DNA of 25,159 nucleotides from JAPEKQ01 sp964487295 (GTDB lineage Bacteria > Joyebacterota > Joyebacteria > Joyebacterales > Joyebacteraceae): NCBI GenBank assembly GCA_964487295.1, contig CAZAQL010000033.1:1-25159 (forward strand). The letters run 5' to 3'. The position numbers and the translations under genes were made by a program. The notes beneath the pieces are model-generated. The model was given only the letters and a program-made list of their open reading frames with translations. It was not told where the DNA came from and ran no database searches. Positions 8,538 to 16,689 of the stretch are shown one piece after another (the first letter of the stretch is position 1; each line of letters begins with the position of its first letter).

Positions 8538-9742
8538 CAGCTTCGCCTCCCGGAGTGACTCGCGGCCAGGCGCTCGCACAGCCTGACGAGCGGTCGGTCC
8601 GGAGCGAGGGCGTCGTGCTCCCGTTCGGCGAGCTTCCGGGCTGCCCGCGCCAGCGCCTCCCGCTCGACGGCATCGTCGAGGAGACGTGTCAGCGCTTCGG
8701 CGAACCGCTGGGGTCCGTCCGCGATCGCGAGGTGTTCCCCGTCCCGGACCTCGAGTCCCTCGCACCCCTTCGACGTGCTCACGACCGGCAGTCTCGCGCC
8801 GAACGCCTGGACGATCTTGACCCGGATGCCGCTTCCGATCCTGAGCGGCACGGCCAGGACGCGCGCCTTCCGAAAGAAGGGCGCGACGTCGTCGACGCGG
8901 CCCGCGAACGTCACGCCGGGCCGCTCCGCCCTTCCTCGCCAGGACTCCGATCCCGGACCCACGACTGCGACCGTCGTTCCGGGTCGCCTGTCGAGCACGC
9001 TCGTGTGGATCCGATCCAGATACCAGTCCAGCGAGTCGGCGTTCGGCGGCCAGGCGAAGCTCCCCGTGATGAGGACGTCGACCTCCGGCTCAGCGGGCGC
9101 TCCCATGGCGTTCAGGTCGAGCGCGAGCGGCGTGATCTCGACGCCGACGTCGGGCGCCAGCGCCGTCAGGCCGTCGGCGTCCACCTGCGAGTAGGCGCAC
9201 ACCGCGTCGAAGCCGAGGATGTGCCGGCTCTCATACCGGCGCATCTTCCCGGCCTGGTCGGCCGCATAGAGCCTTCGCGCCGCCCGTCTCTGGTGCTCGG
9301 CGAAGAGCCCCATGATGGTCGACTGGACGTTGGGACAGAACAGGAGGCAAGGAGCCGACGTCTCTGCGCGGACCGCAGGGAGGAGCGGCGTGCTGTGGAG
9401 GCTGTTGAAGAACACGAGCTCCGGGTTCGTCTCCTTGATGAGCGCACTCGCGGCCCGGGCGGCCTCGCGCGACGCGTAGCGCCGGATCGGCCAGGGAAGG
9501 GCATCGACCGGACCCCTCGCGAGCCGCAGCGCCGTGACGTCGGGAACGTCTCTGACGGGCACGACGCGGCAGAACCGCTCGGCCACGCTCGCGTCCGGCG
9601 CACCGCCGCGGCGCGGAACGAGACAGAGGGCCGTGACGTCGTGGCCGGCTCGCTCGAGCTGCACGATGCGGTAGTAGCTGGAGATCTGCCCCCCGACCAT
9701 CGCGTCGGAGGGGACACCCTGTGTGAGATAGAGAACGCGCAT
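8537..9742 (-). CDS. GT4-fold glycosyltransferase
   Basis: This encodes a 401-residue GT-B glycosyltransferase. The N-terminus is MRVLYLTQGVPSDAMVGGQI, with a glycine-rich loop that contacts donor and acceptor. The C-terminal domain has LITGSFAWPPNADSLDWYLD (224-243), VAVVGPGSE (258-266) and LRIGSGIRVKIVQAFGARLP (300-319). In this last motif, position 312 is Gln where most relatives have the second Glu of the donor-binding pair. The start is ATG 9742 rather than the GTG further out, because the protein then begins directly with the first beta strand. No strong ribosome site is visible. The stop overlaps the flippase start (TGATG), so the two are co-translated. Its product presumably contributes to the repeat unit that the flippase moves. 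Confidence 0.88.
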   Translation of the reverse strand: MRVLYLTQGVPSDAMVGGQISSYYRIVQLERAGHDVTALCLVPRRGGAPDASVAERFCRVVPVRDVPDVTALRLARGPVDALPWPIRRYASREAARAASALIKETNPELVFFNSLHSTPLLPAVRAETSAPCLLFCPNVQSTIMGLFAEHQRRAARRLYAADQAGKMRRYESRHILGFDAVCAYSQVDADGLTALAPDVGVEITPLALDLNAMGAPAEPEVDVLITGSFAWPPNADSLDWYLDRIHTSVLDRRPGTTVAVVGPGSESWRGRAERPGVTFAGRVDDVAPFFRKARVLAVPLRIGSGIRVKIVQAFGARLPVVSTSKGCEGLEVRDGEHLAIADGPQRFAEALTRLLDDAVEREALARAARKLAEREHDALAPDRPLVRLCERLAASHSGRRS

Positions 9743-9939
9743 GGTGAGAGACGGTACCCCAGCGTCCACGAGAGGTCAACGAGAAGCGCCGCGGGCTCGT
9801 CCGGGGCCCGGCCTCGGCAGATCATCGGGCGGGGAGGCGCCGGGAGACCGGGGCCTCGGGCTCCAGAGCCCGGCGGCATGGAGATTGCACTCCTGGGGAT
9901 GAGCGCGACTCGGCTCGAGGCCGCGTGACCGGCGTCGAG

Positions 9940-9956
9940 CGGCAAACGACTTGCCG
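9940..9956. promoter_or_regulatory. Inverted repeat overlapping the -35 box (possible operator)
   Basis: CGGCAA (9940-9945) and TTGCCG (9951-9956) are perfect 6-base inverted arms with a 5-base spacer. The right arm is exactly the -35 hexamer of the candidate promoter in front of the epimerase gene. A protein bound here would block RNA polymerase. The arms are short, so chance is possible. Confidence 0.35.
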
Positions 9957-9980
9957 GAGACGGTCGTCGGCCTGTATACT
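9951..9980 (+). promoter_or_regulatory. Candidate sigma70-like promoter of epimerase gene
   Basis: TTGCCG (9951-9956, 4 of 6 to TTGACA), an 18-base spacer, then TATACT (9975-9980, 5 of 6 to TATAAT). The predicted transcript start is near 9987, leaving a leader of about 80 bases before the ATG at 10070. A small inverted repeat GCAGG/CCTGC (9981-9998) lies at the predicted start. Confidence 0.55.
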
Positions 9981-10069
9981 GCAGGTCTGATGTCCTGCGC
10001 GTCGCCATGCTGCCGATCGGGGCGTGCGCGACCCGCGAGTCCCAGGATGACTACGGAAAGGTCCCCTTC

Positions 10070-11029
<960 letters not shown>

Positions 11030-11112
11030 GGTCGGCGCGGCGCGGGGAGATCTCACGGAGGAGGTACGCGTTCGAAGACTGCGAGTGATGTGGTGAGTCT
11101 CTGGTGAAGTGA

Positions 11113-11128
11113 CCCGCCCTGCGGCGGG
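11113..11128 (+). terminator. GC-rich hairpin after epimerase gene (weak terminator candidate)
   Basis: CCCGCC (11113-11118), loop CTGC, GGCGGG (11123-11128) form a perfect 6-base stem 84 bases after the epimerase stop and just before the next promoter. No T-run follows, so if it ends transcription it would need a factor or act only as a pause or RNA-end stabiliser. Confidence 0.35.
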
Positions 11129-11137
11129 AGAATCGCC

Positions 11138-11166
11138 TTGACAGCAGTCGCACCATTCGGAACAAT
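11138..11166 (+). promoter_or_regulatory. Strong candidate sigma70-type promoter before WecA-like gene
   Basis: A perfect TTGACA (11138-11143) is followed by a 17-base spacer and AACAAT (11161-11166, 4 of 6 to TATAAT). The predicted transcript start is near 11173, about 30 bases before the ATG at 11202. This is the best -35 box noticed in the window. The genes downstream of it are all co-directional with short gaps. Confidence 0.6.
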
Positions 11167-11201
11167 CCCGCATGGTGTGTGAACGGGTGCCATAAGAGAC
11201 C

Positions 11202-12356
11202 ATGATGATCTTCCTGGGCGCATTTGCACTCTCGATGCTCGCCGTACTGGCGCTGACGCCGGCTCTGAGGAGCCTGGCGACCCACCTGCGTTTCCTTGAC
11301 CATCCGAGTCGCATCAAGGTCCACAAGACGCCCACGCCTCTGATGGGCGGCATCGCCGTGGCGCTCGCGAGCCTCGCGTCCGCAGCGGCGACTCTCGCGC
11401 TCATTGAGTATCCGTACAGCGCGCGGATCGTCGGGTTCCTCTCCGGCGGACTCATCGTCGTGATCCTCGGTCTCGCCGACGACGCGAACGGGATGCGGCC
11501 GACCGTCAAGCTCGCGGGTCAGACCTCGGCCGCGATCGTCATGCTGCTCTCCGGGGGCGTGCAGGGTCTCCCGCTTCATCCGGTGCTGGGCTTCCTGCTC
11601 GCGCTCGTGTGGATGGTGGGGCTCATGAACGCCTTCAACTTCCTGGACAACATGGACGGCATCACGTCGGGGCTGGCGGCCATCGCGACCTTCGGGATCT
11701 TCACGCTCGCGCTCGGCCACGGGCAGGTGCTCACCGCGATCGCGGCCATCTCCGTGGCCGGCGGCGCGCTCGGCTTCCTGCGGTACAACTTCAACCCCGC
11801 ATCGATCTTCCTCGGGGATGCCGGAAGCCTGTTCCTCGGATACGTCGTCGGCGGACTCTCGCTCAGGGCGGTCTCCTACGCGGGGGCTGAGCCGACGGCT
11901 CTGCTCATCCCGGTACTCATGCTCGGCTATCCGATCTTCGACGCGACGCTTGTGACGACGGCCCGGCTGGCCGAGGGGCGCGACGTCGCGGTCGGCGGCA
12001 AGGACCACAGCTCGCATCGACTGGCCCGTCTCGGTCTGTCGGCGCGCCAGACCGCCGCGGTCATCTACCTGATCTCGGCGTCCCTGACCGGCGTGGCCGT
12101 CTACCTGTCGCTGTTCCAGCGTGACCGGCTCGAGATCCTCGCGCTCGCCACGCTGGCCGTCACGGCCGGCCTGCTGCTCCTCGGCAACCGGCTGCTGCGC
12201 GTATCGACCGCGGAGCCGGTCGGCGGGCGCGTCGTGCGCCCGACCGAGGAGGAGGTCGAGCTCCTCGCGGCCGCCGTACTCGAGTCCGATGGCGGAGCGC
12301 TGGCCGAGGAACAGGTTTCCGAACGTCACTCCCGTGAGACCATCGAAGTGCGATAG
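11202..12356 (+). CDS. Undecaprenyl-phosphate sugar-1-phosphate transferase (WecA/TagO-like)
   Basis: This encodes a 384-residue membrane enzyme of the MraY/WecA/TagO family with about ten or eleven hydrophobic helices. Conserved cytoplasmic motifs are present: the KVHKTPTPLMGG loop (39-50), the Asp pair in LADDANGMRP (D93, D94), NAFNFLDNMDG (143-153), FLGDAGS (203-209) and the basic KDHSSHRL loop (267-274). These bind Mg2+, UDP-sugar and undecaprenyl phosphate. The HSSHRL-type loop points to the GlcNAc/HexNAc-1-phosphate transferases rather than MraY. The enzyme loads the first sugar on the lipid carrier, the step needed before the glycosyltransferases and flippase nearby can act. About 50 residues at the C-terminus are hydrophilic, Glu-rich and of unknown role. 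A near-consensus promoter lies just upstream. The ribosome site is weak. Confidence 0.9.
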   Translation: MMIFLGAFALSMLAVLALTPALRSLATHLRFLDHPSRIKVHKTPTPLMGGIAVALASLASAAATLALIEYPYSARIVGFLSGGLIVVILGLADDANGMRPTVKLAGQTSAAIVMLLSGGVQGLPLHPVLGFLLALVWMVGLMNAFNFLDNMDGITSGLAAIATFGIFTLALGHGQVLTAIAAISVAGGALGFLRYNFNPASIFLGDAGSLFLGYVVGGLSLRAVSYAGAEPTALLIPVLMLGYPIFDATLVTTARLAEGRDVAVGGKDHSSHRLARLGLSARQTAAVIYLISASLTGVAVYLSLFQRDRLEILALATLAVTAGLLLLGNRLLRVSTAEPVGGRVVRPTEEEVELLAAAVLESDGGALAEEQVSERHSRETIEVR

Positions 12357-12395
12357 AGGACCGGCGCCTGCGTCCGTTCCTCGAGGGGTAAGACT

Positions 12396-13673
12396 ATGCT
12401 GGACCTGAGATTCGTGCGATCGAACCCCGATGTCGTCAAGGCCGCGATCGCCAATAAGGGGGAGAAGGCCGACGTCGATGAGCTGCTCTCGCTCGACGAG
12501 GAGCTCAGGGGCCTGCTCGTGAAGGCCGAGGAACTCAAGGCCCTCAGGAACGCCGAGAGCGAGAAGGTCGCCAGGCTCAAGAAGGCCGGCGAGGACGCGA
12601 CCGGCATCATCGAGCGAATGCGTGAGGTGTCCGCCGAGATCAGCGGCTTCGACGAGTCGATCGCGGAGCTCAGGGACCGGATCCACGCGCATCTCATCAC
12701 GCTTCCCAACATTCCCCACGAATCGGTCCCGGTGGGCCGGACTGAGGAGGAGAACGTCGTTGTCAGGACGTGGGGCGAGCCGGGCTCGCTCTCCGGCAGT
12801 CCCGTTCCACACTGGGAGATCGGGGAGCGCCTGGGGCTTCTGGACTTCGCCCGGGGCACGAAGATCGCCGGCTCGAACTTCCCGGTCTTCATCGGTGACG
12901 GCGCGAAGCTCGCGCGCGCGATGATCTCGTTCATGCTCGACGTCCACACGAAGGAGCATGGGTACACCGAGGTCTCGCCGCCGTTCGTGTCGAACCGCGA
13001 TTCGATGTTCGGGACGGGCCAGCTCCCGAAGCTCGAGGATGACATGTACCGGTGCGAAGCGGAGGACCTGTTCCTCATCCCGACCGGCGAGGTACCCGTG
13101 ACGAACCTCTATCGCGATGAGACGCTCGCGGAGGAGGACCTCCCGATCCTCCGCACCGCGTACACACCCTGTTTCCGCCGCGAGGCGGGATCATACGGCA
13201 AGGACACGCGGGGTCTCATGCGCGTCCACCAGTTCGACAAGGTCGAGATGGTGAAGTTCGTCGCGCCCGAGACGTCGTACGGCGAGCTCGAGACGCTGAC
13301 GGCGAATGCTGAGGACATCCTTCAGCGGCTCGGGATCCCGTATCAGGTCAAGATGCTCTGTACGGGAGATCTCTCCTTCGCGGCCGCGAAGTGCTACGAT
13401 ATCGACGTCTGGGCCTCCGGCATCGAGAAGTGGCTCGAGGCGTCGTCCTGCAGCAACTTCGGCGACTTCCAGGCACGACGCTCGAGCATCCGGTTCAAGC
13501 CGGCCGGCGGCGGGAAGTCGGCGTTCGTCCACACGCTCAACGGGTCGGGCGTGGCGCTCCCCAGGACGATGGTCGCCATCCTCGAGAACTACCAGACCGA
13601 CCGTGGAACGATCGTCATCCCCGAGGCCCTGAGGCCCTACATGGACGGCCGCGAGGAGCTCGGTGCAAGCTAG
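12396..13673 (+). CDS. serS: Seryl-tRNA synthetase
   Basis: This encodes a 425-residue class II aminoacyl-tRNA synthetase that charges tRNA-Ser. It begins with the conserved MLDLRFVRSNPDVV, followed by the long helical tRNA-binding arm (about 30-100), which ends at the ITLPNIPH segment. The catalytic core shows TGEVPVTN (230-237), motif 2 in CFRREAGSYGKDTRG (259-273), EASSCSNFGDFQARR (348-362) with the serine and ATP contacts, and motif 3 in LNGSGVALPRTMVAILENYQ (381-400). The length is normal for bacterial SerS. The start is ATG 12396, with GAGGGG at 12383-12388 and 7 bases spacing. It lies 39 bases after the WecA-like gene and probably shares its transcript. Confidence 0.97.
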   Translation: MLDLRFVRSNPDVVKAAIANKGEKADVDELLSLDEELRGLLVKAEELKALRNAESEKVARLKKAGEDATGIIERMREVSAEISGFDESIAELRDRIHAHLITLPNIPHESVPVGRTEEENVVVRTWGEPGSLSGSPVPHWEIGERLGLLDFARGTKIAGSNFPVFIGDGAKLARAMISFMLDVHTKEHGYTEVSPPFVSNRDSMFGTGQLPKLEDDMYRCEAEDLFLIPTGEVPVTNLYRDETLAEEDLPILRTAYTPCFRREAGSYGKDTRGLMRVHQFDKVEMVKFVAPETSYGELETLTANAEDILQRLGIPYQVKMLCTGDLSFAAAKCYDIDVWASGIEKWLEASSCSNFGDFQARRSSIRFKPAGGGKSAFVHTLNGSGVALPRTMVAILENYQTDRGTIVIPEALRPYMDGREELGAS

Positions 13674-13766
13674 CCGACGCCCTTCGAGTCGAACGGACTG
13701 GTTCGGAGAGACCCGTCGAAACCGACGGAACACGCGGGGGATTCCCACCCGACGGAGGTTTGGTCC

Positions 13767-15047
13767 GTGGGCCTGTTGCCCCGATCAGGAGTGGACGCCG
13801 ATCACATCACCGGTCTGAGAGCGCGCGCCTGGGTCTTCGTCGCGGTCTCGGTGCTCGCCGTCATCATCTTCTTCTACACCAACAGCCTCATCCGCAGGCT
13901 GGAGATGCAATCGGCGACCCTCTCGCGCTCCATCGCGGGGCTCTGCGCGACGGCGACCTACGCCGCCCGCGAGGACGAGGAGCTCTCGGTCGTCTTCGGC
14001 GAGCTCATCGAGTCGATCAACTTCCCGATCATCATCTCGGACGTTCGGGGTGTCCCGATCACGTGGCGGAACCTCCCGTTCGACGCGGACCCGGAGGCCG
14101 TCACGCACGAGGAGTACATCACGGCCGATCCGCTCGATCCGCCCGACTCGCCCTTCGGGAAGGTGATGCGATTCTCGGCCGAGCTCGACAGGCGGCGCTC
14201 GCCGATGCGGATGACGCATCTGGGCGACGACACCGTGCTCGGGTACATCCACTACGGCGAATCGAACATGATCCGCGAGATGCGCTTCGTTCCCGCCATC
14301 GAGATCGCCGCGTTCGGCGTGCTGCTGGCGCTCGGCCTCCTTGGCTTCCGGAACGCGAAGGTGGCGGAGCTAAGGTCGATCTGGGTCGGGCTCGCGAAGG
14401 AGACGGCGCACCAGCTCGGCACGCCGATCTCGTCGCTCATGGGGTGGACGGAGCTTCTTCGCGAGAACGCCTGCGAGGGATGCGGGGCCTGCACCGAGGC
14501 TGAGAACATGGCCGCCGAGATGCAGACCGACCTCGCGCGACTCGAGAAGATCTCGCAGCGGTTCAACCAGATCGGGTCGATCCCCAAGACCGAACGACAG
14601 GACCTCGTGGTCGTTCTGCGTGACTCGGTCGACTACCTCCGGCGGAGGCTCCCCTCGCTGACGAAGCACGTCGAGATCGTCGAACGGTACGGCGAGCTGC
14701 CGCTCGTCGACGTCAACCGCGAGCTTATCGAGTGGGTCATCGAGAACCTCGTGAAGAACTCGCTCGAGGCGCTGCCCCCGGAAGGCGGGCGCATCGAGAT
14801 CGAGACCGAGCATTCGCCCAAGGAGGGGCTCGTCAGGGTGCACGTGACCGATGACGGCAAGGGCATGAACGCGGCCGACCGGCGCAAGGTGTTCCTGCCC
14901 GGCTTCTCGACCAAGCGCAAGGGGTGGGGGCTCGGCCTCGCCCTGGCGCGACGCATCGTCGAGGAGTACCACAAGGGACGTCTGTACGTGGGGTGGTCCG
15001 AGGTGGGGAAGGGGACGACGTTCGTCATCTGCCTGCCGACGACGTAG
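13767..15047 (+). CDS. Membrane sensor histidine kinase with CxxCxxC in the DHp region (putative PorX partner)
   Basis: This encodes a 426-residue kinase. It has a first membrane helix (about 21-40), an extracytoplasmic region of about 130 residues containing a PAS-like stretch (FPIIISDVRGVPITWRNL), and a second helix (about 175-195). The DHp domain follows, with His215 in AHQLGTPISSLMGW. The ATPase domain carries an N-box (ENLVKNSLEAL), a G1 box (DDGKGM, 362-367) and GWGLGLAL (387-394). The H-box AHQLGTP, instead of SHELRTP, is a variant I associate with Bacteroidota kinases. Just after the first DHp helix comes CEGCGAC (C236, C239, C242), an unusual insertion that could bind metal or sense redox. 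The GTG 13767 start is backed by GGAGG (13754-13758). The stop lies 17 bases before the PorX-like gene, so the two are an obvious cognate pair. The family is firm; the signal is unknown. Confidence 0.9.
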   Translation: MGLLPRSGVDADHITGLRARAWVFVAVSVLAVIIFFYTNSLIRRLEMQSATLSRSIAGLCATATYAAREDEELSVVFGELIESINFPIIISDVRGVPITWRNLPFDADPEAVTHEEYITADPLDPPDSPFGKVMRFSAELDRRRSPMRMTHLGDDTVLGYIHYGESNMIREMRFVPAIEIAAFGVLLALGLLGFRNAKVAELRSIWVGLAKETAHQLGTPISSLMGWTELLRENACEGCGACTEAENMAAEMQTDLARLEKISQRFNQIGSIPKTERQDLVVVLRDSVDYLRRRLPSLTKHVEIVERYGELPLVDVNRELIEWVIENLVKNSLEALPPEGGRIEIETEHSPKEGLVRVHVTDDGKGMNAADRRKVFLPGFSTKRKGWGLGLALARRIVEEYHKGRLYVGWSEVGKGTTFVICLPTT

Positions 15048-15064
15048 ATGGAAGGCATGGACTC

Positions 15065-16630
15065 ATGAACACACCGGAACGCAGGATTCTCTGGGTCGAC
15101 GACGAGATCGACATGCTTCGCCCGCACATCATCTTCCTCAAGCAGCGCGGCTATGCGGTGGAGACCGCGACGAGCGGCGAGGCGGCGCTGGACGACGTCA
15201 AGGGCGGATCGAGCTACGACCTCATCCTCCTCGACGAGATGATGGTCGGTCTCGACGGGCTCTCCACTCTCGAGGAGCTCAAGGAGATCGACCCGTCGGT
15301 GCCGGTCGTCATGGTGACGAAGAGCGAGGAGGAGGAGCTCATGAACGATGCGCTGGGCCGGCGCATCGACGACTTCCTGATCAAACCGGTCAAGCCGACG
15401 CAGGTGCTCCTGGCCATCAAACGGCTGCTCGACGGGCGCAAGATGGCCCGAGATCAGATGGCCCAGACCTACGCGGCGGAGAGCAACCAGCTCAGACAGC
15501 GCATCATGGGCCCGATGGACTGGCGCGACTGGATCCAGACCTACACGCGACTCGTGCAGTGGGACCTCGACCTCGACCGCGTCCGCGACCCCGGATTGAG
15601 GCAGGCGCACGCCGATCTCCAGCACATGGCGAACGCGGAGTTCAGCCGGTACGTGGAGCTCGAGTACGAGGGATGGGTCAACGACGAGACCGACCGCCCG
15701 CTGCTCTCGCCGGACATCTTCGCCGAGTTCGTCGCGCCGATCCTCAAGAAGAAGCAGAAGGTCTACTTCGTGGTGCTCGACTGCATGCGCCTGGACCACT
15801 GGATGAGTCTCATCCCGAGCCTCGAGCCGCTCTTCTCGATCGAGAACCACTACTACTACTCGATCCTGCCGACGGCGACGCCGTTCTCCAGGAACGCCCT
15901 GTTCAGCGGCGAGTGGCCGGTCAAGATCACCGACCACTACCCGGGACTGTGGGACGCGCACTCGCGTGACGAGTACAGCAAGAACCGCTACGAGCGCCAG
16001 CTGATGGACCTCCAGCTCCAGCGGATGAACATCCGGCTCTCTCCGGAGCACCGCTACGTCAAGATCTACGAAAAGGACGAGGCCGACAATGTCAGAAGGA
16101 AGATGACGTCGTTCCACGACTATCCGTTCGTCTCGCTCGTCTACAACTTCGTCGACATCCTCTCGCACTCGCGTTCCGAGTCCGAGATCCTGCAGGAGAT
16201 CGCCCCCGACGAGCCCGCGTTCCGTTCGCTCGTCCGGTCCTGGTTCAACCACTCGGCCCTCTACCACATCATCGCCGAGATGGCGCGGCAGCAGGCGACC
16301 GTCGTGCTCACGACCGACCACGGCGCCGTGCTCGGGAAGCGCGCGGCGCTCGTGCGAGGGAACAAGGATACCTCGACGAACCTGCGCTACAAGTTCGGCA
16401 GCAACCTCGGCTACAACGAGAAAGAGACGTTCCTCATCGCCGACCCGGCGCGTTTCAAGCTTCCGAGCGACGGCGCGAGCAAGCAGTACGCCATCGCGAA
16501 GGAGGACTACTACTTCGTCTACCCCACGGAGTTCCACCGGTACGAACGCCAGTACCGCGGCAGCTTCCAGCACGGCGGGATCTCCACCGAGGAGATGATC
16601 CTGCCGTGCGCGATCCTGACGCCGAGGTGA
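15065..16630 (+). CDS. porX: PorX-like response regulator with PglZ (alkaline-phosphatase-fold) output domain
   Basis: This encodes a 521-residue protein with the PorX layout. A receiver domain (about 1-120) has acidic D12-D13, phospho-acceptor D57 in LILLDEMM, T85 and K107 (FLIKPVKP). A helical linker (about 120-225) follows, then a PglZ domain to the end. The PglZ part keeps the expected alkaline-phosphatase-type ligands: D239 (VVLDCMR), Thr in PTATPFSRN (T270/T272), D364 and H368 (VDILSHSR), D418-H419 (TTDHGA) and H503 (FQHGG). In Porphyromonas and Flavobacterium, PorX controls the type IX secretion system, and its PglZ domain is a metal-dependent phosphodiesterase. The start is ATG 15065, with GGAAGG at 15050-15055. 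The gene directly follows its putative kinase. No type IX secretion gene is in the window, so the output here is inferred only. Confidence 0.92.
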   Translation: MNTPERRILWVDDEIDMLRPHIIFLKQRGYAVETATSGEAALDDVKGGSSYDLILLDEMMVGLDGLSTLEELKEIDPSVPVVMVTKSEEEELMNDALGRRIDDFLIKPVKPTQVLLAIKRLLDGRKMARDQMAQTYAAESNQLRQRIMGPMDWRDWIQTYTRLVQWDLDLDRVRDPGLRQAHADLQHMANAEFSRYVELEYEGWVNDETDRPLLSPDIFAEFVAPILKKKQKVYFVVLDCMRLDHWMSLIPSLEPLFSIENHYYYSILPTATPFSRNALFSGEWPVKITDHYPGLWDAHSRDEYSKNRYERQLMDLQLQRMNIRLSPEHRYVKIYEKDEADNVRRKMTSFHDYPFVSLVYNFVDILSHSRSESEILQEIAPDEPAFRSLVRSWFNHSALYHIIAEMARQQATVVLTTDHGAVLGKRAALVRGNKDTSTNLRYKFGSNLGYNEKETFLIADPARFKLPSDGASKQYAIAKEDYYFVYPTEFHRYERQYRGSFQHGGISTEEMILPCAILTPR

Positions 16631-16689
16631 CGGCGGGCTGTCGTGGAGCGCCCGGATGCGCCATCCCGAACGGAGGCCGATAGCGCGAG

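Larger units (their letters stand above)
9743..10069. other. Divergent intergenic region between glycosyltransferase and epimerase genes
   Basis: This is a 327-base gene-free stretch. It holds a GC-rich part with a CGGGCT-CCAG-AGCCCG stem-loop (9857-9872), an inverted repeat at 9940-9956, a sigma70-like promoter facing right (9951-9980) and a small hairpin near its predicted transcript start (9981-9998). An in-frame ATG at 10007 would extend the epimerase by 21 residues, but this extension is not family-like. For the leftward genes I see only a weak TTGACC...TACCGT match that would give an almost leaderless transcript. Confidence 0.7.

Noticed and set aside
6789..8558. Long open frame on the plus strand opposite the flippase gene
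   Set aside because: Its translation is Arg/Asp/Gln-rich, has no fold-like pattern and is exactly antisense to a convincing membrane protein. It is a GC-rich shadow.
9751..9779. Leftward promoter TTGACC...TACCGT for the glycosyltransferase-flippase pair
   Set aside because: The -10 matches only 3 of 6 and would start transcription at the start codon. This is too weak to call.
15065..16630. PglZ domain as part of a BREX or Pgl phage-defence system
   Set aside because: The domain is fused to a receiver domain and preceded by a histidine kinase, and no brxC, pglX or brxL genes are nearby. The PorX layout explains it better.
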